Program-made: the position numbers and the translations under genes
In this document: piece by piece, positions 25,568 to 37,913 of the stretch
Layout: each line of letters starts with the position of its first letter
Numbering within the stretch: the first letter of the stretch is position 1
DNA from: Omphiscola glabra
Taxonomy: Eukaryota > Mollusca > Gastropoda > Lymnaeidae
Reading direction: 5' to 3'
Assembly: GCA_964017045.1 (NCBI GenBank)
Contig: OZ024801.1
Coordinates: forward strand, 31,855,257 to 31,919,256
Length of the DNA stretch: 64,000 nucleotides
Notes under the pieces: generated by a model
The model's database searches: none
The model's input: only the letters and a program-made list of their open reading frames with translations
What the model was told of the DNA's origin: nothing

Positions 25568-27298
25568 TATTAACACACACACACATACATATAATATATA
25601 TGTATGTATATATATATATATATATATATAACAATATATATTTGTTTCAAAAGACAAAGTGATGACTATGTACAAGTTTTAAATCATTAGAAACAAATGC
25701 AGCACACAAATCAGGGAAAAAACAACAAAAACAGCAACAACACACACACACATACACAAACAAATTAAACAATCTTGGGTAAAAAAATGACAAGGAAACA
25801 CTTGTAGAAGTGCATTAATAGAAATAGCAACAGGCTGGATGTCCTGAAAAAAACAACAACACAGCAACCAACATTTTCTTTTAACCGCAGTAAAAAACAA
25901 CAACAAGAGATTAACATGAAAATAATTTTTATTTTAAACCAACGGGAACACTTTGTAGTAATTTTAGCAGTAACATAAAATCTTACACATCAGGACAAAA
26001 ATTAAAAATCGTTCTAACACATAGAATGGAGAGGCTAATTAAATAGTAATTTCTGGAGGAAAACAAATTATCTTAACAGATGTGTCAAAGTATGAAAATG
26101 ATAAACACATAATGGCTAATTAAGATAGATCGTACCTCATTTCATTGGGTTAGGTTTAGTGATAGATTTAGGGTTCAGGATAGGTTTAGGGATAGATTTA
26201 GGGTTCAGGTTAGGTTTAGGGATACTTTAGACTTTAGGAAATGTTAAAATTATTTTATAACGTTTTATTCTAAATTTTACGGGTCACGACAATCAAGTTG
26301 GCGGCTTTGGTAAAAAAACGCGGTACGATCTATTCGAATTTATCCACATAATTTTATCAGAAGAGTCATCCTCAAAATAACTCAAGAGAATTGTTGAATT
26401 TGAGGTTTGCGAGAGAATAAAAAAACAAAACAAAAAACTCTAAGTTGTATTGTTCCTTAGTTATAGTGTTTTTACATTTTAGTGACATTTTAGTCACATG
26501 CCAAAGTGGAGGCAGATGATTGGTTGAAATGAGTTGAAGCCTAACTACGGAAAAATGTACAAATAATTTTTCTGATTGTTTTTTTTTTAAATATTACAGT
26601 TTAGAAAATTGAGCAATGATACGCGATAAAAAAAAAAAAAAAGCTGAATTTTCACAATTGTTTGGCTATACCCTAAGATTTTTAACAAAACAAAATTTTA
26701 TTTTTAATTAATTGTTCGGATTGGCGTATATTTTTAGCATTCAATGATTGATCAATGCATTTAAAAATTTAATGAGAACATTATTTAAGATATATATAAA
26801 TATATCTCACAATAAAGCTCTTTTACCTGAACTCACTACATAAGTGTGAGTATCGTTTGAGACGTTTGAAAATTATACAGAGCTCAATCAAGTGATATAA
26901 CTTTTATTAACTAAAACTGACATCTCAGATTGAACATTCTACATTAGTAATTAGTCTTTTTAACGACGAAGGGGACAAATTATTCAGAAATTCATTTGAC
27001 TTTGACCCACAAACTTTAATAGACACATTATGGACAAAACATATATAGTAAATCTAACCCGTCAAAAATGATGCACATTTTTTCTACTCTCCATAAATCT
27101 GTAAAGGTTTTTAAAAAAAAAACAAAATAACTTATTTTTTAAAATAAAATAACTCGATGGCTTTAAAAATGATTAAGTCACCTTAATTTCAAGTCTTTTT
27201 TCTGTTACAATATTTTTGGAGATTTTGCCAATTAAAACACCCACATTTTCCTTTCCCCAACTTGATAATAAATCACATTATTTAGAGGTCTGGAAACA

Positions 27299-27335
<37 letters not shown>

Positions 27336-28531
27336 ACACAGATAAAAACATTTTAAAAGTATAGATTTTAAAAAACAATGATTGAAATCAAGAAAACAAA
27401 AATCTCATTGTAATAACTATAATAACATTGTTTAAAAGAAATACTCATTTCTCGGAGCCGAAATTCGTTTTTTAATCAAATTATCGGTCAAGAAAAATGG
27501 TTTCTTAACCAATACATCATGAAACTAGGCTAAGAGTTATCTGTGACGTAACATCGACAAGAAAGCACATCAGCATCACTTTATTAAGACATATTCATAT
27601 AGTATTTATACGTTATACTAATGATATATAATATCATGAAGTAGCGCAGCAATACAATAATACAATGGACAAAGTCAGAACAGGTAAATTGACTAAGCTT
27701 GTAATTTTGGCCGGAGACATGTTGTAACCTATGCGCAAAGATAAAAAAAAAGAAAGATATTTGTAGGACTATACATGTTTAAAAACAACAACCATTGAGT
27801 AGGTTAAGTTAAAAATCTCGCCAGGGTAATAAATGACGGGGAAAAAAATCTGCCGAATCTATCACTGCACAAACGTTTAACACTCACGGTCTGCGACAGC
27901 CATTGGTCATCGGGAAAATGTGTGTGGGGGTGGGGGTGGACGTATATGATGCATACAAATGAACTATTTGTACTGAAATATGTACATGAAGTTATGTTAT
28001 ATAAAAAAAACTCTACAAATATTACACATTTTTTACATTACTATAAACACATGTGCGGCAGATGACCAATCATAGACAGTGGTAGAACCAATAGTATCAC
28101 ACTCACAAGGCATGGCCTCAAAATGGATATTGATAAATTAACGTAAATCACAGGACTAGGGTCGTGCGGAAAAAAAAGGGGGGGGTTAAAGAGCACCCAC
28201 CCTGGGCGCCAACATCAAAGCGCGTCAAAATAATCTTTAGATGGGACATTTACAGTTAATATTAAACATAAATTTCCATCTACATAAACAAAAATGCACG
28301 CTAACATAATTTTTTTTACCAGTCCATCATTAGTAGCACTTTTTTCCCTCTAAATATTTGTGGACGCCACTTTTCCTCGGCACGTTTTTGCCCAGGACAC
28401 AGGTGGACACACAGGCAACCAATCGAATGACCGAATGGCATCTAAGTCCGTTAGCTTAAACTATGGTTGAAAGACTGCGAGAAGCCTGGCTTGGTCAGTG
28501 ATTCTACAATACGACTTATTGGACTTTACTG
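25568..28531. other. AT-rich region, microsatellites, no gene
   Basis: (CA)n at 25573-25588, (TA)n at 25595-25630, degenerate TTTAGGG-rich repeats at 26150-26228, an A run at 26627-26642 and a T run at 27302-27330. No supported coding sequence. Confidence 0.55.
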
Positions 28532-28897
28532 CAGGGGTCCTCGAACTGGGGTACATTACCTCAAGTGCGGTAAAAATTAACATATTGGGGTTAGCGAGGG
28601 CACAGTAGACTGGAGGGCTCAGTAGACTGGAGGGCTCAGTAGACCGAAGGGCCCAGTAGACAGGAGGGCTCAGTAGACCGGAGGGCTCAGTAGATTGAAT
28701 TAAAATGCTAAAATTTCTATAAGCTCGTTGACTGTTATCACTGGATTTTTTGTTACTGCAACACTGCATCTGTCCAGTTGAGAAGAGACTAAAACGAGGA
28801 CACATTTATTTTCCTTTGCCCATGTTATGTGGACCGACAACGTAAGGCTCACCGACTGATGCCGGTCCGCGGACAACCAATTTGGGAATCTCCGGTC
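28532..28897. mobile_element. Old MITE-like element with internal 17-bp repeat
   Basis: The left end caggggtcctcgaactgg and right end caatttgggaatctccgg are imperfect inverted repeats. The right part (gtggaccgacaacgtaaggc, accgactgatgccggtcc) matches the elements at 31573 and 53990. An array of about five copies of cagtagactggagggct lies at 28605-28696. No clear target duplication. Confidence 0.55.
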
Positions 28898-28949
28898 TAG
28901 TAGTTAACGACTCCATCCAATCCCATGTAGGTGTTTTGGCTTGCCTCGC

Positions 28950-29104
28950 TCATTCCTACCATGCACTCAGACCATTCCTCCATCCCATGTAGGGCTTTGG
29001 ATAGCCTCACCCATTCCTTCCACTCAGACCATTCCTCCATCCCATGTAGGGCTTTGGATAGCCTCACCCATTCCTTCCACTCAGACCACCCCTCCATCCC
29101 TGTG
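28950..29104. repeat. 57-bp repeat born from a LINE 3' end, ~3 copies
   Basis: Copies at 57-bp spacing (cattcctccatcccatgtag, ggctttggatagcctcac). On the minus strand each unit encodes EWVRLSKALHGMEE-like residues, which continue the frame of the adjacent LINE C-terminal fragment, so the array is an internal duplication of that relic's end. Confidence 0.75.
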
Positions 29105-29225
29105 GCACTACAGACCATGCTTGGATTCCCAGCTGCTGTAGATCTTTTTCCACATCATGCATCCATCTAAGCCTAGGTCTGTCTTTGAGCCGTTTCCCTC
29201 TGTGGGGTTTTGGCGGTACGCCCTC
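29105..29225 (-). pseudogene. LINE C-terminal fragment
   Basis: The minus strand reads PHRGKRLKDRPRLRWMHDVE, then KDLQQLGIQAW. This is the RPRLRW-x-x-DVE...DL segment at the C-terminus of many invertebrate non-LTR retrotransposon polymerases. No catalytic domain is present. The relic runs into the 57-bp repeat. Confidence 0.75.
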
Positions 29226-29936
29226 TTCATTCCTCTTGAACTCACATCGTGTGAAATATTGTCATCAAATTGCAATTTAAAATAATAATTACGGAATGGG
29301 ATCACATGGTTGATATAGTTTTGTGCAAAAAAAAAAAAAAAAAAAGGAACTGTTATTTAATAGTTAAACACGCTATATACATTTATTTAAATGCCGAGAA
29401 ACTTGACAAGCAACATATACAATTGTTCTAACCAATTTCCTGGAAGTGACGCATCTTGTTTCACAGTACACACGTCATGATAAGTAATCCCACAGACATC
29501 TTGTGCAATGTTAAGACATGCGGCGAATAAATATCCCATACCTTGTATCCAGTTCATATCCACGTGTTAATCTCACAATACAGCGTATGTCTTTTGGAGT
29601 CTTATAATGCTCAACATATGTCTTTTTTAATGCCACTAAATTTCAGTCCTGCCAGCATACACATACTCGCAAAGGAAGATTTATCCATAATCGATTAAAA
29701 CAATCGCTGAGGCTTTGATATCGCTACACTTCTTTATCCACATCCACAACACTTCTGCAGAGTTTTTTTTATCTCATCCATTTCAGGTTTAATATTGTAT
29801 CCTTTTGTAAATGAAAATCAAACACAATTTGGGAATCCTTTCAAAATGTACTGACGAAGTGGAACCAAACTGATGACGTCATTTCAAGAATTTATCGTTA
29901 CCTCGTATCGTAAGAAAAACGTATTCTCCGATTACA

Positions 29937-30772
29937 TTACATGAATGTGACCCTTTTGGCCTGAGCTTCGGATAGAAACGCCAGAGGATCGATATCGTTG
30001 GGATCGCTCTCGACTTCCTCTGACATTGGTTTTGCCGTGAACGACATACCGTCGTATTCATCGTCTTCTGCGTCGTTGAGACAGAGTCCTCCGACTCGCC
30101 TGTTGTTGTTCGGTGACGTCAGGGCGCTGGTGGCCGTCTTCGGGTACCTCACCGGAGACGCGTGCGCATTCGAGTGGAGCGTCTGCAGCTCAATGACGCT
30201 CCCGACGACCCCTATCCGAGACGTGGAGTCGCTGAGCTCAGAGTAACGGTCGAAAGACTCACCGAGGCCCTCGTCTCGGCGCTGCGAGTAGGAGCTCCCG
30301 TCCGAACCCTCGAGCTGTTGGATGTCCGTTACCAAGGCGACGGATTCGTCGGCGCTGACAACGGAGTTGGAATTCCCGTTAACCACGGTGGCCCGTCTCG
30401 TTTTAGAGGCAGGTGCGGCGGCTTGTGCCACGACCGAGTTAGATCCGGGTGATGTCAAAGTCATGGCAGAGTTCATCAAGGCCAGGGCGCAGCTCGAGAG
30501 GTCCGTGGGGGGCGAGGCAGACGACCTCCTGCGCCCCACGCCCGCCAGAAGTCCCACCCTCGGGATGAGGGACTCCCGCCTGATGCGCTCGAACTCCTCT
30601 TCCGGGATCGTCTCCGGCGGATTGTAGCGGCACTTGAGGCTGTTGGTCTGCCGCTCAAGCACCGCGTCCACGGGGTTCTTGCCCGGGCTGTCCAGCTTAC
30701 ACGTCTCCAGGGACATGGAGCGACGCAGGCGGTCCAGCGACACGTGACTTCTCTTACGGGACAGCCGTCTGT
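29937..30772 (-). CDS. TRPC: TRPC-like channel, terminal coding exon (C-terminal tail)
   Basis: Open frame of about 278 codons ending in TAA at 29937-29939. It begins at CTCCTCACAG|AC (30772) in intron phase 1, which matches the phase-1 donor of the exon at 46934 (joint reads KPT-N-RRLSRK). The tail is hydrophilic, serine and arginine rich, with basic-serine clusters (RRSMS, RRRSS) that could be kinase sites, and ends AKRVTFM. It has no membrane segment. It is strikingly GC-rich in an AT-rich background, consistent with a real exon. Such long variable cytosolic tails are normal for TRPC channels. The link to the upstream exons rests on strand, order and phase across a 16-kb intron, not on a family motif in this exon; a separate gene is the alternative. 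Confidence 0.7.
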
Positions 30773-31272
30773 CTGTGAGGAGCAAGAAAAATAAATGAAC
30801 ATTAGAAGGGGAAACAAACAAGTCTTATCACGTATTTACATTGACAATAAATTATGTTTAACAAAATGTTTAACATAAAACAAATTCATAATTAATTGTG
30901 TTACAAATGACATCACTCTTTTGTGCCGTGAAATTTTATAGATAAATTGGTAGACAAAATAGAAGAACTTTGTGGTGCAACTTGTGTACGGACCCTCTCA
31001 TTAAAATATGTATTTTTTTTGTTTCTATAAGAGCGATAACCGATACAGGCACTAAAGGCCAGAAAAAGAACAAAATGGGTTGTCGGTGTTACCCAATTAC
31101 TCGCTCTTTCGATTGATTAAAAAAAAAAGTAAAAAAAGTAAAAATAGTCTTGGCCCGTTAGTTACTTTGAGCCTCGAACTTGAATGACGTCACCATCTTT
31201 CCAGATAGTTTAAGAAATATTACATCTTATTTAATCAAGATCAGACAAGAGGAACTACATGTATCATGAAAC

Positions 31273-31452
31273 AAGTGGCGTAGCTAGAGTTAGTGCCGCC
31301 TGGGAAAAGCTTTTTTTTGGCCTCCCCCATTCCACGACCCCCCCCCCCCCCCATTTTTCCATTTGGCCGAAAATGCCACCCCTCCATATAAGAAACAAAA
31401 TGTTCCCAGGGTGGACCAACACCTGCCCACACACCCCTTCCTACGCCCCTGG
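31273..31452. mobile_element. hAT-type MITE, GTGGCGTAG family
   Basis: Left end aagtggcgtagctaga and right end cctacgcccctggg are inverted repeats. Flanks tgaaacaa and tgaaacta are near-identical 8-mers, a probable target duplication. The interior has gccgaaaatgccacccctcc, shared with 33498 and 38905. Confidence 0.75.
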
Positions 31453-31572
31453 GTGAAACTAAATATTCGGCTACGCCTTTACCATGTTTGACACTTGACT
31501 ATCTTCCTATCGTTTTTCAGAATGCTCTAGTTTCATCGACTCGTTTTTATTTTCCATAGTTGTAGTATAGAG

Positions 31573-31755
31573 CAGCGCTTCCCAAACTGCTAAGTTTACA
31601 GACCGGTGGACACGTTTCGATATTGCCTGGCCACCAGATGTATTACTTATATTTTCTTTCTTTAATTTATCCATACATATTAATGCTGTGTGGACCGGCA
31701 TCTCAAGGCTCACGGACCGGTAGCAGTCCGTCGACCACTATCGGGGGGACCGCTG
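31573..31755. mobile_element. hAT-type MITE, CAGCGCTTCCCAAAC family
   Basis: Begins cagcgcttcccaaactgc and ends ggggggaccgctg. Interior has acagaccggtggacacgttt and ggctcacggaccggt. Flanked by gtatagag and gtatatag, an 8-bp target duplication with one mismatch. Same family as 53990-54174. Confidence 0.82.
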
Positions 31756-32629
31756 GTATATAGGTTAAAGTCATTTGAAAATACAATTGTTGTAAAAGAT
31801 TACCGTACTTTGATTAAAATTTAATTTCATCATATGCAACCAAGTTTTGAGTAGGAAACATTAAAAAAACATTAAAAGGGGCAATGCAAAATAAATAACT
31901 AAATGCTCTATAAATAGAGAGCTTAAAAAATGCGAAACAATTTTAATAACGCTTTTTAAAAGAACAATAGTTGATTTTCTCATAACTTCACCCAATGACC
32001 AGGTATATTGATTTTATTAAGCAGTGGGCTTATTTCAGACCTGTTCACCCTCAAACTCTTAAAATCGTACTATATCATCACAAAATCGTTCAATACATTA
32101 TCTTAATGGTAAAAAAATAAACATATAATTTATATAATGTATGCACCTCAAAATCGTACATTGTACGCAAAAATCGTAAGAGTAAACATGTCTGTTATTT
32201 TACCATTGAAAGAGTGATGTTAAATGTAAGATATTCATATTGGCTCCATATTATAGGCATAGGGTGTAGTTTAACAAAAAAAATAATTAAAACCAAACAT
32301 TGTGTCTTGCGTAAATCAGATTTTTTTTTTAAAAAGAGAGATTTGTCAATGCAGATTCCAATCAATTCAAGATTATTAAAAATGTAAAAAAAAATAGAAA
32401 AATGTTGCTAATTTGTAGACCGCAAACAAACAAAAACATGAGCTGGAACCAAACTGAGTCATTGCGACGTCAGACGTGCGCAGCCTCATACAATTTTAAA
32501 GACGTTAACTCGGATATACGATAAAACAGTGCATGGAAGCTCACATACAAACTGGCCAAGGTCTCTACTCAAAAACAAAACCACACGTAGACAGTTGGTG
32601 TCTTAAACACATAACACGTGGATGGTACA

Positions 32630-32644
32630 ATGGAATCAGTCAAG
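32630..32644 (+). other. Candidate first coding exon (plus strand)
   Basis: ATG in good context (A at -3, G at +4), five codons MESVK, then AAG|GTAATG. Phase 0. Joined to the candidate exon at 37914 the frame stays open. Short and unproven. Confidence 0.25.
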
Positions 32645-32937
32645 GTAATGTTTTGTTTGTCTGTAAATAATGCACGAATGCACTTGAATTGGAGAAGAAA
32701 TTCTATTATGTCTTATACTTATAACAAATCCCCCCCCCCCCAAAAAAAATAGAATACAAAATTTCTTTCAACCTTGGAATAAGGAAATATGATTAATTTG
32801 TCTATGTGGGGGGGGGGGGGGAGGGGCTGGGAGGTTAGGAGGGGGGTGTTTAATAAGTACTGCCGATTACTAGTGAAATATCGATACCTTGACAATCAGA
32901 AGATGGTGAGTGATTAAGATATGAAGGCATAGGTGAA

Positions 32938-33092
32938 ATGAGTGTAGAAGGAGAGAGAGAGAGGAATGGAGAGAGAGGGAAGGAGGGAGAGGGGCGAGAG
33001 AGAAATAGGAGAGAGTGGGGAGGGAGAGAGAGAGAGGGATGGAGAGAAAGAGAAGTGGCGAGAGGGAGAGAGAATGAGGGGAAATGGAGAGA
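32938..33092. repeat. GA-rich (purine) microsatellite tract
   Basis: About 150 bases of almost pure purine on the plus strand (gagagaga with agga and atgg interruptions). The opposing open frames are artefacts. Confidence 0.92.
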
Positions 33093-33100
33093 GATATATA

Positions 33101-33196
33101 ATGACATCCGAATAGCATTAGTCGAAATGGACCCAGACACGCAGCGCCGCCATTCGCACCCGGGCACCATTAGACTCAATGCTATTCGGATGCCAT
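33101..33196. repeat. Inverted repeat (19-bp arms)
   Basis: Arms at 33101-33119 (atgacatccgaatagcatt) and 33178-33196 (aatgctattcggatgccat) pair with one mismatch around a 58-bp loop. Could be MITE ends or a hairpin. Confidence 0.8.
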
Positions 33197-33497
33197 TTGT
33201 AGTACTTTATTTTAGTTAAACTGAAGAATTAAGATTACAAACGTATAGTACATTCAATTATCTTTCATTTGATACCTCATCTGGTCTTACAAACCCAACA
33301 ATACTATTTTAAATCGTTTTTTAATCCCAACCTCTCAATTCTGGTACCCGTGTACCTATAGCCACTTCGACTTAATATAGCGGCAGCTGTCAAGTTATGA
33401 GAAAAGACCGATACAGCCATTGGTACGTTCAAATATAAGCTCGAATATTTTACCCAGAACTTGTTTTCATTTACGGATGTTCTAACACTGGATGTAG

Positions 33498-33612
33498 AAA
33501 AGGGCGCCAGGGTTTGCCCCTCCCTGGGCGGGCTAGGATTTTTGCCGCTCGCTCACGCCAAAACAAACAAACAAACCCTAATTCGCCGAAAATGCCCTAC
33601 CTCCATACGTCA
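33498..33612. mobile_element. Fragment of GGCGTAG-type MITE
   Basis: ccctgggcgggctaggattt and cgccgaaaatgccctacctcc match the interiors of the elements at 38905 and 31273. Ends are eroded. Confidence 0.6.
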
Positions 33613-34194
33613 CCGTCTTTCCATCGTAAATTTAATGAAATAATCTTTTGTCGTAACATGTATGAAGTGTGTTGGAGTGTTTCTTTCTTTTCTTTTTCAT
33701 TTTTAAAACTACCATATGTGTTTGTTATAGTTTATAACTAAGTTTGATTCTCTGTTCTATATGAACGTAACTCACTATTCTGATATCTCAGCTACAACCA
33801 ATTATTTTTAAAGAGATTTTTTTTTTTTTCATTAAAGAAATAAAAGAAAATACGATAAAATAAAATACAAATAAAATTGAAACTTTGACATTTATAACTT
33901 TTAACACACCCTTTAAATGACACACCTTCTAAATGACAGTCGATTAAACGAGTTTCAGATTTATCCGTCACATTGAGGTCAGTGTAACATGCATCATGCC
34001 AGTCCATGCTGGGAGACCAACCATTTCATGCACCAGGCTAACATGCAGCGGTCACTCATACAGTGACCACTTAAACCAGGAAGTGGGGAAAAAAAAGGAA
34101 GTTAACTCTCAGAGACGTGGGTGCGAGCCAATCACGTCAGATAAGAAATGACTGCGCGCTGCAAAGAGCACTGTCTTAAAATTTGACCCATTTC

Positions 34195-34266
34195 CAGTGG
34201 CGTAGCGAGCTTAACTCGCGCCCGGGGCATGATGCCCCCCCTTGCCCCCCCCTCACTACGCCACTT
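34195..34266. mobile_element. 72-bp hAT-type micro-MITE
   Basis: Starts cagtggcgtagcgag, ends ctcactacgccactt, and is flanked on both sides by cccatttc, a perfect 8-bp target duplication (34187-34194 and 34267-34274). The left half (cgagcttaactcgcgcccgg) is the inverted counterpart of the right half of the element at 36620, so it is a further deleted copy of the same family. Confidence 0.88.
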
Positions 34267-35193
34267 CCCATTTCCCCAACAGTTACTAAGCCATGCACTG
34301 TGCAAACTACAAACACTGAAAGAGTTATTAAAAATTGACATCAAACACAGAGAGTCGGGGTCATGCGACATTATAATACAGCAGAAAGTTAAAGTGCTCT
34401 AATTCAACACAAAAAAATCACACACACAAAAAACAACAACAACGAACATGCAAAAAAATAGAAAATAAAATAATTTGGTGGATAACGTAAAAAAGGGGGT
34501 TGATGTTTATAATTATTTTAAAATAAATAAAAGTGTAATGTGGTTAAATGTAAATATACTTCTTAAAAAAGTCTTAAATTTTGTAACAAAATATCACATG
34601 ACTATTTTTCCCGATTCTGATTTGTTAGCAAGGAGGGCTATATTTAGTTTGGTATCAAACCATTGGAAAATCCTTATCTTTTATATATTTTTAAAAAAAA
34701 AACCTCTCTAAATATGAATAACTGGTCTCGGCGTTGTAAATGACACAGCACATTCTGATTTATGTTCGTTCTTCCGATGTGTGAGATTTGGTTTTTGGCG
34801 TGCGTTAGGAAGAGGCCCTTAAAAAAACCCAAACAAAATGGTCACTATTTGTCTAGGCGCTAGATGAAGCCCTACAGCTCAAACACTGCTGTCACCTCTA
34901 GCTAAATCTACAGAGTGCTTTGTTAATGCCTATATAAGTGTAACTAAAACAACTGGATCAAAGTATGGACAGTGCAGTAGAGAAATTATTATTGTTGAAG
35001 AAAAAAATAAAATAAGAGTAAACAATTTTTTTGGATGTGGTTGGTGTTGTTATCTTGTGGATACAAATTCCCGTTCTAACCTTGGTTAAAAATCAGCATG
35101 GCGATGTCATAGGGAGAACATCAAGATGGCGATTGGAGACAGCGCTCCCCCCGGAAGTCAGACTGATGCTGGGTTCCACAGGCGAGGCCGTCG

Positions 35194-35268
35194 TCAGAGG
35201 GTGAACACAAAGATGCCGTTGTTGTAGCCAGTGGGGGGAAAGGTGTTCAGGATGACGCACTCACGATG
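35194..35268 (-). other. Candidate alternative terminal exon A
   Basis: Acceptor AACGCACGCAG|CAT at 35268 opens a phase-0 frame of 24 codons (HRECVILNTFPPTGYNNGIF, VFTL) ending in TGA at 35194-35196. GC content and codon choice resemble the real exons nearby. I do not recognise the peptide. Phase 0 does not fit the phase-1 donor at 46934, so another donor or another gene would be needed. Confidence 0.4.
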
Positions 35269-35403
35269 CTGCGTGCGTTAAGATCATTAGGGTAGAGAAA
35301 AAAATGGGGGGAGGGGGTTTAACTTTATGACAAAGGGACACTTGATAAACCTCGGTAAAGTTGCTAGGGCTGCTAGCATTCAAAGGAACGCTTTTTGAAA
35401 ATA

Positions 35404-35536
35404 TCAAGGGCTCAAATTTAATTTGGTGCCGATCTTTGCTGCATCAACTTTGGATTTTGTGTCGGCGCTGTCCTCTCTGTTGGGCGATCCATCATCCGAA
35501 GGAACAGCCTTGTAGACTTTGCCGTCTTGCAGGTAC
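35404..35536 (-). other. Candidate alternative terminal exon B
   Basis: Acceptor GATATTTTAG|G at 35536 opens a phase-2 frame of 44 codons (YLQDGKVYKAVPSDDGSPNR and onwards to GTKLNLSP) ending in TGA at 35404-35406. It is hydrophilic and acidic, like a cytosolic tail. Not recognised. Its phase does not fit the 46934 donor directly. Confidence 0.4.
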
Positions 35537-36619
35537 CTAAAATATCTAATTAATGTATCAAGCAGTAGAAACAAAAATGCTATGCCTGTGCTAGCACTGC
35601 ATATTATATGTATAATAAAATGATGATTATCTCTAACATCATTACGCATAAGATTATGTAAATTCTTATAATCAAATTGCCCCCCCCCCTTTTTTTTTTC
35701 CTCCTGCTAATAATCCTAAGATTACTGGAATATAATCTTATCGCTCTGTCCTAAACCTTCATATAATAATACTATAAAATAAAATCCAACTTTCTGTTTA
35801 CCCTTGACATCTGAATAATTAAATGCCTACAAAGCAAAATAAGTTTATTCGATGCAATTTGGCATTACATTTAATTGCTATAGGAGATTTCGGGTGACAA
35901 GAAAGACTGTGACCAAGCATAAGTAAGATGATGAATCCCTGGTTCTCTATATTTTGTTATTGTTGCTGTTGTAAGTCTGGTAATTATTGCTAGTTCAAAT
36001 ATGTGGCCAAACAATTCAAATATTTGATCTAACATGAACAGCTGCTTTTAATGGAATTGAAGAACAAGGTTTATGGACGCTTGACATAGAAGAACAATGT
36101 ATGTGGACGCTTGAAATAGAAGGAAGAAACGTTTCGGCCAAGAGCCTTCCTCAGCAGACAGGACAAATGAAGAAATAACAAGAAATAGAAAGTAGTTTTA
36201 AAAAAAACATGGTGGTCACAAAATGGGGTGAGTTGAACAAAGGAAAAGAAAGTCAATTCCTTAATAGAACATTTAACAGCACGGTTGGGACAGATGCATT
36301 AAAAAAAATTGTACCTTGTGCTTCTATTTCCTTCATACAGCTTTACGCTTTTTTATTAAGTTTTTAATGAGTTAAAAAAAAAAATTGAAGTTGTACATCT
36401 AGATTCTCACTTTGTATGCTGCAGGCCACACGTGTAATAGAGAATCTAACATTACATTTAAGAGTACTATTATTTAGTAGATTATACAAGTATTTCAAAG
36501 TCTTGGGTTTTTTATTTTCACTTTATATTTAAAATATACTTTAAGAAATACTGTTAACAGCAATGCGATTGATATCATACACAACTGTTTAAAGCATTAG
36601 TTGGATACACTGTAACCAC

Positions 36620-36787
36620 CAGTGGCGTAGTGAGGGAGGAGCAAGGGGGAATCATGCCCCGGGCGCTACTCACAAAGGGGCACTAAATGGTATATTTTAC
36701 ATATAATATTGTATGGTTTTCGAATGGGGGGATGGGTGCTAAAAAGGTATTGTGCCCCGGGCGCGAGTTAAGCTCGCTACGCCAGTG
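36620..36787. mobile_element. hAT-type MITE, CAGTGGCGTAG family
   Basis: Ends cagtggcgtag and ctacgccagtg (10 of 11 inverted). Flanked by perfect 8-bp duplications gtaaccac at 36612-36619 and 36788-36795. 168 bp, non-coding. Confidence 0.92.
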
Positions 36788-37154
36788 GTAACCACAGTGA
36801 CAATGTTTAATAAAGTGAAGATGTGCAATCAAGTGAAGATGTGCTATGTATTGGATGACTTCGTACAAGGGCGATGGAAGCTATACATGGCTCCATAAGA
36901 GACCTGTGTGCTATACTTGGCTCGATAAGAGACCTGTGCCTCACTGAATATAAAATAACCAACTGATTACTTCCACATCTTCAGAGCTGTTACGTAACTC
37001 AAACGATGTGTTTGTGTTTGTTTGTGTGAGAGGTGGTTGTAAAATAAAGTTAAACATCATTCTATGACAAGATTTATCAATGATTTATTCTTTCTTCATG
37101 AGGGCAATAACTCTTACCACCGAATGGGTAAGTAAGTAGTGCCGGCTCTTCACC

Positions 37155-37548
37155 ACGGAGAGCTTTCTGTTCATGAAAAGTAAGAGTGTAGAGATACATT
37201 TCAGCATGGAGAGCTTTCTATTCATGAAAAGTAAGAGTGTAGAGAGACATTTCAGCATGAAGAGCTTTCTATTCATGAAAAGTAAGAGTGTAGAGAGACA
37301 TTTCAGCATGAAGAGCTTTCTATTCATGAAAAGTAAGAGTGTAGAGATACATATCAGCATGGAGAGCTTTCTATTCATGAAAAGTAAGAGTGTAGAAATA
37401 CATATCAGCATGGAGAGCTTTCTATTCATGAAAAGTAAGAGTGTAGAGAGACATTTCAGCATGAAGAGCTTTCTATTCATGAAAAGTAAGAGTGTAGAGA
37501 TACATTTCAGCATGGAGAGCTTTCTATTCATGAAAAGTAAGAGAGTCA
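37155..37548. repeat. 51-bp minisatellite, ~8 copies
   Basis: Unit tctattcatgaaaagtaaga, gtgtagagagacatttcagc, then atgaagagctt. Period 51 opens frames on both strands (17-residue peptide repeats), hence the false 132- and 179-codon ORFs. Confidence 0.95.
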
Positions 37549-37913
37549 GGTGGGTGATTTTTTCCAAATAAAAAAAAAAACAATATTGCGTCAAATTCAT
37601 CTCTATATTGATATACATGATCACAAAACATCACTATTTGTGGTAAAGACAAGGATATTTTGGATTCTTCATTAAGATGTATGGGAGTCTTGAGGTATGC
37701 TATTTGTACGGGTGTTGAGAGTGTCTTGATAAATGTCTGCTGGGACTCCAGTTTTGGTCTCGTTTTTAGTATTATGGGGGGTGGGGGGGAGTGCAAGGAA
37801 AAAAAACAAATGGGGGTGGGGGGCAGCATGCTGCTGATGGGCAACACTACAGCCTCCCTGCTCTGAAAATAGCTCGGCTAAAATAAATCTTCTTACAAAA
37901 TTTTGGTTTCTAG

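Noticed and set aside
26150..26228. Interstitial telomere (TTAGGG)n
   Set aside because: Only loose tttaggg-like words separated by other bases, and an inverted partner near 24330 suggests a dispersed repeat.
29998..30627. Plus-strand ORFs of 82-101 codons
   Set aside because: Shadows of the GC-rich terminal exon on the minus strand.
37085..37624. 179-codon minus-strand ORF with LLLFMNRKLSMLKCIST repeats
   Set aside because: Phantom product of the 51-bp minisatellite.
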